A stretch of DNA of 64,000 nt from UBA4421 sp028228615 (GTDB lineage Bacteria; Pseudomonadota; Gammaproteobacteria; Pseudomonadales; Azotimanducaceae), in contig JAOJBS010000002.1 in assembly GCA_028228615.1 (NCBI GenBank), forward strand, positions 96,588 to 160,587, in the 5' to 3' direction. Shown here one piece after another: positions 1-7,715 of the stretch. A model generated the notes under the pieces. It was not told the origin of the DNA, ran no database searches, and worked only from the letters and a program-made list of their open reading frames with translations. The translations under genes were made by a program, and so were the position numbers. Each line of letters starts with the position of its first letter. Within the stretch, counting starts at the first letter, position 1.

Positions 1-200
1 TTTGGGTCATTACCCAGCGGGGATGCGCTGCCGCAGACTATGACGTTGAGTCCCTCTGGGTCTATGGCTTTCTGGCTGGTGCCTAGCTTGGCAAGTCGCT
101 CGATGAGAAAATCTTGCCCCCCCGCCGTGTTGTAGAGCGCTGCGCCCGCAATAATGGTCAGTAGTAAGGGGGTGCCAATAAAGAGGATTAGCTTTTTCAT
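1..200 (-). CDS. MBL-fold (ribonuclease Z-like) hydrolase, N-terminal part only
   Basis: The gene runs off the left edge, and only the first 66 codons are visible. It starts at the ATG complementary to 198-200. The product begins with a lysine-containing stretch and a hydrophobic segment (about residues 4-22), so it is probably exported or membrane anchored. After a short linker comes a strand ending in a V-C-G-S-A-S-P-L-G turn. This resembles the first strand and glycine turn of MBL-fold proteins of the RNase Z/arylsulfatase type, but the metal-binding HxHxDH motif would lie outside the window, so the call is tentative. It starts 30 bp downstream of the stop of the DsbA-like gene on the same strand, so the two are probably co-transcribed. 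Confidence 0.5.
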   Translation of the reverse strand, partial: MKKLILFIGTPLLLTIIAGAALYNTAGGQDFLIERLAKLGTSQKAIDPEGLNVIVCGSASPLGNDP

Positions 201-230
201 TTCTGGGTTCTCATATGGTTTGTTGAGTTA

Positions 231-1565
231 CTAAATGTTTGCAGATCTGAGGGCAATTTCATGTTCTACGCGCCAAATTCTGTCTTGGCCCCAACAGGAG
301 AAGCTGCCTTCTTTGTTGCCGCCGGAAACTCTGAAACTTGGCACGCCCCATAGTCCTGCGCCGAGCATGGTCTGAAGGTTTTCTTCAAGTATGCTCTGCC
401 AATCGTATTTTGCCGCCTCCTCATGGAGTGCATGCCAATCTAGACCGGCTTTTTTTACGACAGTTTTGAGTCCGTCCTCAGAATCTATATCAATGCCCTG
501 TGCGAAGCAGGCGGCCAGATATTCGCCAATAAACTCCGTGCCACGACCTAAGCTCAATGCGCCTGGATAAAGGGCAAAGGCGCGTTTAACCGGTTCGCCA
601 AATGGATCTACAAAATTGCCAAAGGCGATGTTTTTTGCCCGGGCTTCCCGCGCGCAGTCCATAATAATGTACAACTGCTTTGCTCTGGGCGCAGGAATGC
701 CGCGCATGAGCATGGGCATAACGGGGCGAAGCGTTAGTTGTACGCCACTGCGCTGAATAAGATCTGCCAGTTGCTGGTGGCCAATAGCAGTGTAAGGGCT
801 GCGCAGTGAGGGAAAGTACTCGAGGGTCACATTGCTTGCGCTGTTTGCGGTGACTTTGAGGGCTTTTAGCGCCAAATGGTCTTGCTGGCCGTCCTTGGTT
901 TGACGCTTTGCAAAGCCTTCCTCAGATAGTCGTGCGCGCAGCAGGCTGATTCTGTCTACACCCCAAAACCATTCTCCTTCAAAATAAAATGCGCCGCCTC
1001 GGTAGTGGCCGAGTTTCTCTAACAATTCATTACTTTTTTTCAAGACGGTTGCAGAACTGTCAGTGCCGCCGTTGGGGGCGCTGGATTTGTCGCCTTGCCA
1101 AAGGCTCCGGCTTATCGCCAAAGCCTGTTCAGCAAAGTCAGGGGTGTCTGCAAAAGGCGCAAGTCGCTTGTTGGCGATTGCAGTTTGTTCGCTGCTGGGT
1201 AATTTGATTTCTTCAATGGACTCAGAGTTCTGCGAGGTGGGCAGCGTCTCTCCATAGAACGGCGCAATACTTTTGGCGTCGTTATAGGCCCAAAGCGCAA
1301 AGCGCTGCGCATCGCCTTGGTAGGCTTGGTCGTCGCAGCTCACCAGGTGGGTGCGTAGCGGCACGCTAAAATCTGCCTCTAACGTTTGTAAATGCTGGAC
1401 CACAAGAAAACTGTAAGGGTCGTCTACTTGATGAAAGTAATGTAATTCGCTCCGTTGACCGCTGAGTATTCTTCTCAGACGCGCGCTATTACGCTTGAAT
1501 TGCAAAAAACCTTTGGATGCCATGACAGCCATACCAAAGGATCGTATTCGAGTTTCTAATCGCAT
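231..1565 (-). CDS. Tandem DsbA-like / HCCA-isomerase family protein
   Basis: This 444-residue protein appears to hold two thioredoxin-fold DSBA-like modules of the 2-hydroxychromene-2-carboxylate isomerase (GST kappa) type. The N-terminal module carries a DDPYSF motif near residues 48-53. The C-terminal module has the family pattern S-P-Y, then RPVMP, a helical insert with a conserved D-C-A-R-E, and the late G-x-P-S-F plus WGQDRIW motifs. Neither module shows a CxxC active site, which favours an isomerase or GSH-transferase role over disulfide exchange. The usual HCCA isomerase is about 200 residues, so this is a duplication or fusion. The ATG at 1565 is preceded by GAGG at a suitable distance. 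Neighbours are a GST-like gene upstream and an MBL-fold gene downstream, which suggests glutathione-linked detoxification or catabolism. The substrate is unknown. Confidence 0.7.
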   Translation of the reverse strand: MRLETRIRSFGMAVMASKGFLQFKRNSARLRRILSGQRSELHYFHQVDDPYSFLVVQHLQTLEADFSVPLRTHLVSCDDQAYQGDAQRFALWAYNDAKSIAPFYGETLPTSQNSESIEEIKLPSSEQTAIANKRLAPFADTPDFAEQALAISRSLWQGDKSSAPNGGTDSSATVLKKSNELLEKLGHYRGGAFYFEGEWFWGVDRISLLRARLSEEGFAKRQTKDGQQDHLALKALKVTANSASNVTLEYFPSLRSPYTAIGHQQLADLIQRSGVQLTLRPVMPMLMRGIPAPRAKQLYIIMDCAREARAKNIAFGNFVDPFGEPVKRAFALYPGALSLGRGTEFIGEYLAACFAQGIDIDSEDGLKTVVKKAGLDWHALHEEAAKYDWQSILEENLQTMLGAGLWGVPSFRVSGGNKEGSFSCWGQDRIWRVEHEIALRSANI

Positions 1566-1665
1566 TTTTGGCCTCTACAAAATCAACGAGTAATGGTGGT
1601 CTTACTAGCGAGTGGAAAGGGGCTGTTGCTTGCAGGAGGGTACTGCACCTGCATGCTCTGCAGCC

Positions 1666-2694
1666 TTACCGAAACAATAAGGTCTCACAACCTGTGCCGG
1701 CGAATATGTCATCTATTTGTGCGCGGCTGTCAGCATCTAGGTTTTGATATTCCTGGTTAATGGCGGCCAAGCATTTACCCTGATAAACAAAGGTAGGCTG
1801 CACCCAACGTTGACCATCAATAGTAGTTTCCATTTCGCTCGCGCCCTTTTGTAACGCCTCAGCATTAGCCAGCAGAGCTGGGGCGTAAACTCTACCTATT
1901 TCGCTCAGTAGCGGGCCAAGGTTGGTTTTAATGTCTGCCACATCCATCCAATCGCTGTCTGCCGCAACATTACCGCTCAGGTCATCTACAATATCTGTCC
2001 AAGCATGCACGCGAGGCGCCTGCTCCGTACAAATTTGTGCAGGGGTGGGGTCGAACTTAGCCAGCTGTGTGAGCTGGGCATATAGCCCAAAGTCCGCAGA
2101 AGATGGCCGCTGACCCAAAACGAAGGTTTGCTTTTGAATAAGGTCGTCCATAATGCTTAAAAAACGTTTGTAGCTGTTTTCAATAACGTTGGCTGTGATG
2201 TCGTTAGAACCCACCACATAAAGCCGTGATATTTGTCGTTTGGCAATGTAGTCGCTCATTGCAACTAACTTTTCTTCAGCGCTTTGTATGCCACTCCACC
2301 TTGGCAGTATGGTGCCGGCCATTTTGATGTCGGCGTCGAAATGCCAGCGGTAGTGGAACATGGCTTTGGTCAACCATTCATCGCCGTAGTCTTCTATCAG
2401 GTAATTTAAAAATGCCAGTACCGGGTTGCTGGGTATGGCTTGACGGCCTTGGTAGTCGTTTTCAAAACGCCTGATCAATGGCGTTGAATCGACTACGGCC
2501 TCGGTTTCGCCGTTGGCATTGGGTAAATAGAATGTGGGCAATAAATCCACCTTCGCGGAGGGCATGCCGAGGGACGCAGCCTGATCGCCGATCAGTAGTT
2601 GGTAAGGAATATGGCGAAAGCGCAGATAAGCGAGCATTTTTTTGGTGTAAGGGGATCCTGGGACACCTTTGAATTTTAGTGGTGTGTTGCTCAT
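1666..2694 (-). CDS. Glutathione S-transferase-like protein
   Basis: A 342-residue protein. It begins with a GST N-terminal thioredoxin fold (residues about 4-85, with G-x-P-G-S-P-Y-T-K-K near the start and a V-D-S-T-P-L-I-R-R segment that matches the glutathione-contacting P-x-S loop). A long helical GST C-terminal region follows, ending with an extra segment of about 100 residues. The protein is longer than typical GSTs (about 210 residues). Three ATG codons lie close together. The one at 2694 is chosen because AGGAG sits 7 bp before it. The upstream ATGs at 2709 and 2700 are too close to or inside that ribosome binding site. It lies about 100 bp upstream of the DsbA-like gene on the same strand. 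Enzymatic activity is inferred from fold only. Confidence 0.7.
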   Translation of the reverse strand: MSNTPLKFKGVPGSPYTKKMLAYLRFRHIPYQLLIGDQAASLGMPSAKVDLLPTFYLPNANGETEAVVDSTPLIRRFENDYQGRQAIPSNPVLAFLNYLIEDYGDEWLTKAMFHYRWHFDADIKMAGTILPRWSGIQSAEEKLVAMSDYIAKRQISRLYVVGSNDITANVIENSYKRFLSIMDDLIQKQTFVLGQRPSSADFGLYAQLTQLAKFDPTPAQICTEQAPRVHAWTDIVDDLSGNVAADSDWMDVADIKTNLGPLLSEIGRVYAPALLANAEALQKGASEMETTIDGQRWVQPTFVYQGKCLAAINQEYQNLDADSRAQIDDIFAGTGCETLLFR

Positions 2695-2895
2695 GCTCAT
2701 GCTCCTCATTTATTTCTGCGCAGTTGTCTTTTTAGTAGATTCTAAAACGCTTGTTTTACCATTTAATCTGCATCGGTTAGTTCTCTAGGTGTCATACGTT
2801 TACATAAAGGCCAGCCAACTTTTGTTCTTTGATAAATGTACCTTCTATTTAGATAGACACTAGTTCATTTCCGGCCAATTGATCTTCCCATAATA

Positions 2896-2914
2896 TATAA
2901 TGAATGTCATTATA
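2896..2914. promoter_or_regulatory. 8-bp inverted repeat upstream of the sulfatase
   Basis: TATAATGA and TCATTATA form a perfect 8-bp inverted repeat with a 3-nt spacer. It lies about 70 bp before the sulfatase ATG and about 200 bp before the divergent GST-like gene. The left arm contains a perfect TATAAT that could be a -10 element. The arrangement suits an operator that covers a promoter, but the regulator is unknown. Confidence 0.3.
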
Positions 2915-2985
2915 AGACGGTAGGCACGAGTTTTCGGTGATATTTGCTATTTCAGAGGGGCGTGCTGATCTTAACTGGAGGGTGT

Positions 2986-4674
2986 ATGCAGAAGTTTTTC
3001 CGGATCTCTTTGATCACTTTTGCTGTGTTAGGCCTTTTGGCCTATACCGCATGGCAGAATCGAATTAATTTGTTGGTTTGGGGCGCGCCGATTTTGGCCG
3101 AAACCCTGGACCCCATTGGGCCTAATGTACCCACCCAGTGGACAGTTGGTCCCAGCACGGCTGCGCTGCCGCCCGGGCAGCGGCCACCTAATGTCATTTT
3201 AGTATTGGCAGATGACCTGGGTTTTAACGATGTATCCCTTTATAACGGCGGTGCAGGTGACGGCTCGGTAATGACGCCAAATATAGATGCATTGGCGCAA
3301 CAGGGCGTGTCGTTTACCAACGGCTATGCGGCTAATGCAGTTTGCGCGCCCTCACGGGCGAGTTTGCTCACCGGGCGATATTCAACGCGTTTTGGCTTTG
3401 AGTTTACGCCTGTCTTTAAGTTAGGCCCCAAAATCTTTCAGTGGATGCAGGACTTAGAGCCCAAGCCGTTGCCTAGCTTTATTGACACGGTGGGCGCCGA
3501 TGCGCTGCCTGAAATAAATGAACTGGGCATGCCCGGTTCTGAGATCACCATTGCAGAAACCCTCGAAGATGCCGGCTATTACACGGCGCATATTGGGAAA
3601 TGGCATTTAGGCACGAAGGAAGGCATGCGCCCCCGAGACCAAGGCTTTGATGATTCTCTTTATATGGCAGGTACGCTTTATCAACCTTGGGACCACCCAA
3701 ATGTGGTCAGCGCCAGACGACCTGAAGATTCTATTGATCGAATGGTCACTGCCACTGCGAGATACCGTGCGAATTTCAATGACGGCGAATATTTTCAGCC
3801 CGACGGTTATCTAACAGATTACTACGCGCGCGAGGCGGTAAAAGTCATTGAGAATAATCGCAACCGTCCGTTCTTTTTGTATTTAGCCCAGTGGGGTGTG
3901 CATAATCCTTTGCAGGCAACTGCCGAAGATTATGCGGCATTTGAGCACATTGAAGATCATCATTTACGTGTTTATGCGGGCATGATTCGGGCGCTGGACC
4001 GTAGTGTGGGCGAAGTGACAAAGGCACTAGAGCGCAATGGCCTAGCTGAAAATACGCTGATTATATTTACCAGTGACAATGGTGGCGCAGGATACATTGG
4101 GCTACCGGATGTAAACAAACCCTTCCGCGGCTGGAAGCTCACGCATTTTGAGGGCGGTACTCACGTGCCCTTTATGGCCAAGTGGCCAGCACAAATTCAG
4201 CCTGGCGTTGTTGTATCCGATCCCATTCACCACGTGGACATTTTTCATACCTTGGCTGCTGCGGGGAATGCGCGAGTGCCCAGCGACCGTAAGTTAGATG
4301 GCGTAGATTTGCTGCCGTATGTCAGGGGTGAAAAAGATCAGCCACCTCACGAGACCTTGTTCTGGCGTGAAGGACATCACCAAAGTGTGCTGCACAATGG
4401 CTGGAAACTGATTCGGGCCGATCAAATAGATAAAGGCCCCAATGCGCCGCAAAAGAAATGGTTATTTCACTTGTCTGAAGACCCTACCGAGCAAACCAAT
4501 TTAGTGACATCCGAGACAGGCAAGGTTACTGAATTAGAAGAATTGTTGGCGGCGCACAATGCAGAGCAGGCAGTGCCTGCGTGGCCCAGCGTTGTTGATG
4601 GGCCGCAAAGAATTGATAAAACAGGCATCGAACCCTACGCCGATGATGATGAATATATTTACTGGCCAAATTAG
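2986..4674 (+). CDS. Type I sulfatase (arylsulfatase family), exported
   Basis: A 562-residue sulfatase of the alkaline-phosphatase superfamily that hydrolyses sulfate esters. Residues 5-22 form a hydrophobic signal or anchor. The metal-binding A-D-D-L-G motif lies at 75-79, and the sulfatase signature C-A-P-S-R starts at Cys120, the residue expected to be converted to formylglycine. Further motifs are G-K-W-H-L-G near residue 205 and S-D-N-G-G near residue 364. The ATG at 2986 is chosen because CTGGAGGGTGT precedes it. An upstream in-frame start at 2944 would add residues before the signal sequence. No maturase (FGE or anSME) gene is visible here. Exported sulfatases in marine bacteria usually act on sulfated polysaccharides or sulfate esters, but the neighbours here are not polysaccharide genes, so the substrate is open. 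Confidence 0.9.
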   Translation: MQKFFRISLITFAVLGLLAYTAWQNRINLLVWGAPILAETLDPIGPNVPTQWTVGPSTAALPPGQRPPNVILVLADDLGFNDVSLYNGGAGDGSVMTPNIDALAQQGVSFTNGYAANAVCAPSRASLLTGRYSTRFGFEFTPVFKLGPKIFQWMQDLEPKPLPSFIDTVGADALPEINELGMPGSEITIAETLEDAGYYTAHIGKWHLGTKEGMRPRDQGFDDSLYMAGTLYQPWDHPNVVSARRPEDSIDRMVTATARYRANFNDGEYFQPDGYLTDYYAREAVKVIENNRNRPFFLYLAQWGVHNPLQATAEDYAAFEHIEDHHLRVYAGMIRALDRSVGEVTKALERNGLAENTLIIFTSDNGGAGYIGLPDVNKPFRGWKLTHFEGGTHVPFMAKWPAQIQPGVVVSDPIHHVDIFHTLAAAGNARVPSDRKLDGVDLLPYVRGEKDQPPHETLFWREGHHQSVLHNGWKLIRADQIDKGPNAPQKKWLFHLSEDPTEQTNLVTSETGKVTELEELLAAHNAEQAVPAWPSVVDGPQRIDKTGIEPYADDDEYIYWPN

Positions 4675-4710
4675 GACATTTGCGCGCCAGTATTTGGTAG
4701 GGCGCAGTAA

Positions 4711-4740
4711 GACGGTTAGTAGTTAGACGGTTAGTGGCGC
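4711..4740. repeat. 15-bp tandem duplication (x2)
   Basis: GACGGTTAGT recurs with a 15-bp period (units 4711-4725 and 4726-4740) in the spacer after the sulfatase. It is one of a series of short tandem duplications in this window. Confidence 0.6.
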
Positions 4741-4848
4741 TGGCGGTTAAACGTACAAAGTGCGCCAGCGATCACCAGCTACAGTCGTCAAAAAGACTTT
4801 TTATAGATCAGTTATTAACCAGCGATTGAAAATTTTGGAGTGCACAAA

Positions 4849-5280
4849 GTGGAAGTCAAAAACAGTGTCTATCCTAACGAGGCGCAAATGCAGGGTTTTA
4901 TGCAGCCCGGTCCTGACGGACCAATTTACATGGTCAACCTGCTCAAATATAAAGATGTAGCCGAGTATGAAGACGGTCGCGAAACGCACCTTACCGGCAG
5001 GCAGGCATACGAGATTTATGCGGGTGCCGTAGCTGAACTTCTAGTTAAGTTCGGCGGTGGTGTGGTCTTTGCAGGGGATGTCAGTCGCTTGATGTTAGGC
5101 GAGGTAGAAGATTTATGGGATGAAGTGGCCATTGCCATGTATCCCTCGCGCAAGGCGATGTTGGAAATGATGATGAGCCCGACCATGCAAGAAATTGGTC
5201 AGCACAGGGCTGCTGGTTTAGCGGGCCAACTTAATATTGAAACCACAACAATGGACTTTGGCGGCCTAAAGCAGGCTTAA
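4849..5280 (+). CDS. DUF1330 family protein
   Basis: A small soluble protein of about 143 residues with a ferredoxin-like alpha/beta-barrel fold. The Y-M-V-N-L-L-K-Y strand and the following R-x-A-Y-E-I-Y segment are typical of DUF1330. No catalytic role has been established for the family. No ATG is available. The GTG at 4849 is preferred because GGAG at 4837-4840 sits 8 bp before it, whereas the GTG at 4840 overlaps that GGAG. The gene is followed 25 bp later by the methyltransferase-like gene, and both probably belong to one transcription unit with the downstream hydrolase. Confidence 0.75.
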   Translation: MEVKNSVYPNEAQMQGFMQPGPDGPIYMVNLLKYKDVAEYEDGRETHLTGRQAYEIYAGAVAELLVKFGGGVVFAGDVSRLMLGEVEDLWDEVAIAMYPSRKAMLEMMMSPTMQEIGQHRAAGLAGQLNIETTTMDFGGLKQA

Positions 5281-5305
5281 TCACATTTTTGACTAGTAGC
5301 CGAAT

Positions 5306-5962
5306 ATGCTTGATGGAACTGATGATGGGGTAGTGGGCGCCGACAGCGATGCCCATTACGGTCTACCGAATGCTTGGTTTGTTTGTGCAGATGAGACTCC
5401 GGATGAGGATTTTTATCTATCGCCCCGCATGGTGGCGCATGTGGACGAGGATACATTAACTGCGCTAACCGAATTTTATCGTTCGTTTATTCCCCCCCAA
5501 AGTGATGTTGTTGATCTTATGTCGTCTTGGATTTCTCATCTGCCTGCTGAATTGCCATTAGGCAAGGTGGCGGGTTTAGGTATGAATGCTGATGAGTTGG
5601 CGGCCAACACCCAGCTCACCGAATGGTCTGTGCAGAACTTGAATGATCAGCCCATGTTGCCCTATGCCAGCGCCAGTTTCGATAGGGCGTTAATAGTGGT
5701 TTCCATTCAATATTTACGCCGCCCCATTGATGTATTGTTATCTGTGTATGATGTATTGCGAGAGGGCGCTGAAATTGCCATAGCTATGTCTCATAGGCTA
5801 TTTCCCACCAAGGCGATTGTCGCCTTTCAAAGCCTTTCTGTGGATGATCGAATGAATCTGGTGCGCTATTATCTTGAAAAAGCGGGGTTTCGAGAAATTG
5901 AACAACTAGATTGCTCGCCGGCTAACGCTGATCCTCTTTGGATTGTCACGGGAAAGAAATAG
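5306..5962 (+). CDS. Methyltransferase type 11-like protein with altered SAM motif
   Basis: A 218-residue protein resembling a class I SAM-dependent methyltransferase. Visible elements are F-Y-L-S-P-R near the start, V-V-D-L-M-S-S-W (residues about 67-75) at the place of motif I, a G-L-G-M-N-A-D-E segment, and the strand region around F-D-R-A-L-I-V-V-S-I-Q-Y-L that matches the motif II/III region. The usual glycine-rich E/D-x-G-x-G-x-G loop is replaced by D-L-M-S-S-W. As far as I recall, this form recurs in a family found in bacteria, algae and plants, so it is probably a family trait rather than decay. The ATG at 5306 has only a weak ribosome binding site. The substrate is unknown. Confidence 0.6.
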   Translation: MLDGTDDGVVGADSDAHYGLPNAWFVCADETPDEDFYLSPRMVAHVDEDTLTALTEFYRSFIPPQSDVVDLMSSWISHLPAELPLGKVAGLGMNADELAANTQLTEWSVQNLNDQPMLPYASASFDRALIVVSIQYLRRPIDVLLSVYDVLREGAEIAIAMSHRLFPTKAIVAFQSLSVDDRMNLVRYYLEKAGFREIEQLDCSPANADPLWIVTGKK

Positions 5963-5982
5963 CACCGATAAATAGCACCGAC
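5957..5982. repeat. 13-bp tandem duplication (x2) across a stop codon
   Basis: AAATAGCACCGA occurs twice with a 13-bp period (5957-5969 and 5970-5982). The first copy contains the stop codon of the methyltransferase-like gene, and the second lies just after it. Confidence 0.75.
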
Positions 5983-6041
5983 TTTAGGTATATCCTTTTA
6001 GGATAGCCAACTGTTGTCACAACCTGCTTCGAGATTCATTT

Positions 6042-6962
6042 ATGTTAGAAATTGTTCCCCCAGCGCTGCGCGATGTCCGAATTCGTAGTGAACTTGTCGC
6101 CGCTAATGGTTTGCAGTTTGAGGTAGATGTATGCGGCTCTGGTCAGCGCCTGGCTCTGTGTTTGCATGGTTTTCCTGAGCACAGTTTTTCATGGCGGTTT
6201 CAATTACCCATGTTGGCTGATCTGGGCTTTAAAGCGTGGGCACCCAACTTGCGCGGCTATGGCAACACGACCCGCCCGGAAGGTATGGCAGCCTACCGTA
6301 TGGACGAACTAATTGAAGATGTAGCCGGGCTGATCGAGGCCAGCGGCTGTGAAGAAACGGTGCTCATTGCCCATGATTGGGGCGCGGTCATTGCTTGGCA
6401 ATTTGCGCTGCGCAAGCGGTTACCGCTGGAAAAACTGATTATTTGCAACGTACCCCACCCTCAAGCGATGTCTGATGCATTTGGTTGGGAACAGTTGAAG
6501 AAGAGTTGGTATGTGTTGTTTTTTCAAATTCCTAAGTTGCCGGAAAAACTTTTGGGCAAAGATGATGCTGCAGCCATAGGCACAATGATGCGTGATACGG
6601 CGATAGATAAGAGTAAGTTCCCATTTGAAGTAGGCGAAGTCTATCGGCGCAACGCAGCAGCTCCGGGCGCATTAACCGCAATGCTCAACTATTACCGAGG
6701 GTTATTGCGGCCTGGCAAAAACAACGGCAATGTGAGCCCCAAAACGCCCATTGATACGCCTACGCTGATGGTCTGGGGTGAGGACGATGTGGCATTATCT
6801 AAGGCAACCACGCTGACCACGCACAAGTACGTGAATAATTTTACTGTGCGTTATTTAAAGGGCGTGTCGCATTGGGTGCAACAAGAGCAGCCCGAGGCGG
6901 TGAACGACATGATGTCTGCTTTCCTAACGGATCAGTCAGTCCCCGAGTACTCAAAAAACTAG
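6042..6962 (+). CDS. Alpha/beta hydrolase, epoxide hydrolase-like
   Basis: A 306-residue cytoplasmic alpha/beta hydrolase. The oxyanion-hole motif H-G-F-P-E is at residues 42-46. The nucleophile elbow A-H-D-W-G-A places Asp112 as the nucleophile, which is typical of epoxide hydrolases and haloalkane dehalogenases. A G-E-D-D-V turn (near 246) offers the acid, and G-V-S-H-W (near 277) supplies the catalytic histidine. The combination H-G-F-P-E with H-D-W-G favours epoxide hydrolase. The gene starts 79 bp after the methyltransferase-like gene and is followed by a globin gene on the same strand. The true substrate is not predictable. Confidence 0.8.
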   Translation: MLEIVPPALRDVRIRSELVAANGLQFEVDVCGSGQRLALCLHGFPEHSFSWRFQLPMLADLGFKAWAPNLRGYGNTTRPEGMAAYRMDELIEDVAGLIEASGCEETVLIAHDWGAVIAWQFALRKRLPLEKLIICNVPHPQAMSDAFGWEQLKKSWYVLFFQIPKLPEKLLGKDDAAAIGTMMRDTAIDKSKFPFEVGEVYRRNAAAPGALTAMLNYYRGLLRPGKNNGNVSPKTPIDTPTLMVWGEDDVALSKATTLTTHKYVNNFTVRYLKGVSHWVQQEQPEAVNDMMSAFLTDQSVPEYSKN

Positions 6963-7032
6963 GCTTGGCGTCTTAAGATGAGGCGGGTAGAACACGCGTT
7001 GGAAAACATCAGGGCCGGGTAAGGGGAAAGCT

Positions 7033-7428
7033 ATGAGCGCTGCGCAGCATGTGACAGATTCACTCAATAAGATTGCCGAACTGGATTTGGATCTCACCCA
7101 GACCATTTATCAACAGTACTTTACTCGCTGTCCCGCAGCCAGTGAGTTGATGCACTACTCAGACCCGCATATGCGTGGACGCATGTTGGAGCAAACCTTC
7201 GGCCTAATCATGGACCCTTCCCTGCAAGGCGAAGATCAATATTTTCGCTGGGAGGTGGGTAATCATTTGATGGGCTACGGCGTGAGCAAGGACATGTACG
7301 CAGATTATTTGGAGTCTATTCGTGATTGTGTGAAGGGTGCTTTGAGAGAAGCATGGCAGCCGCAGCATGAAAGTGGCTGGCAGCTGCGGATTCAGTCTTT
7401 GCTCGATGAGCTGGCGCTTCTTAACTAA
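7033..7428 (+). CDS. Globin-like heme protein
   Basis: A 131-residue all-helical protein. Its C-terminal half follows the bacterial globin pattern: H-L-x-x-Y-G-V (the histidine in the N-H-L segment near residue 77 is the proximal heme ligand candidate), then a Y-x-x-x-L helix, then A-W-x-P-x-x-x-S-G-W. Length fits single-domain globins. A clear ribosome binding site, AAGGGGAAAG, precedes the ATG. It may bind oxygen or NO, or support redox enzymes coded nearby. The family call rests on pattern recognition only and the N-terminal half is divergent. Confidence 0.6.
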   Translation: MSAAQHVTDSLNKIAELDLDLTQTIYQQYFTRCPAASELMHYSDPHMRGRMLEQTFGLIMDPSLQGEDQYFRWEVGNHLMGYGVSKDMYADYLESIRDCVKGALREAWQPQHESGWQLRIQSLLDELALLN

Positions 7429-7715
7429 GGGGCAAGATTCAAGATCGGGTTCAAGGCGCTAGGTTGAAGATCTTGAGGATTAGAGCGCTGTGGCTGCTTC
7501 AAAGTGCATATGACGAGCGGCGCTAAAGAACTAAGCAAAATACCCCCGTTGAACCGCCTTTTGTTGCAAACATAGTCCTCTTGAACTTAGACAAACCATT
7601 GATTTGGCGCATTTTTTATAGATTTGCTGGAATTTTCTGGACAGGGTTGTTTATTGGGTGTTATCCGCGCGCAGATTGATGTAAGTTTTGCTCGAGTTTT
7701 CTTAGAGAGAGAGTA

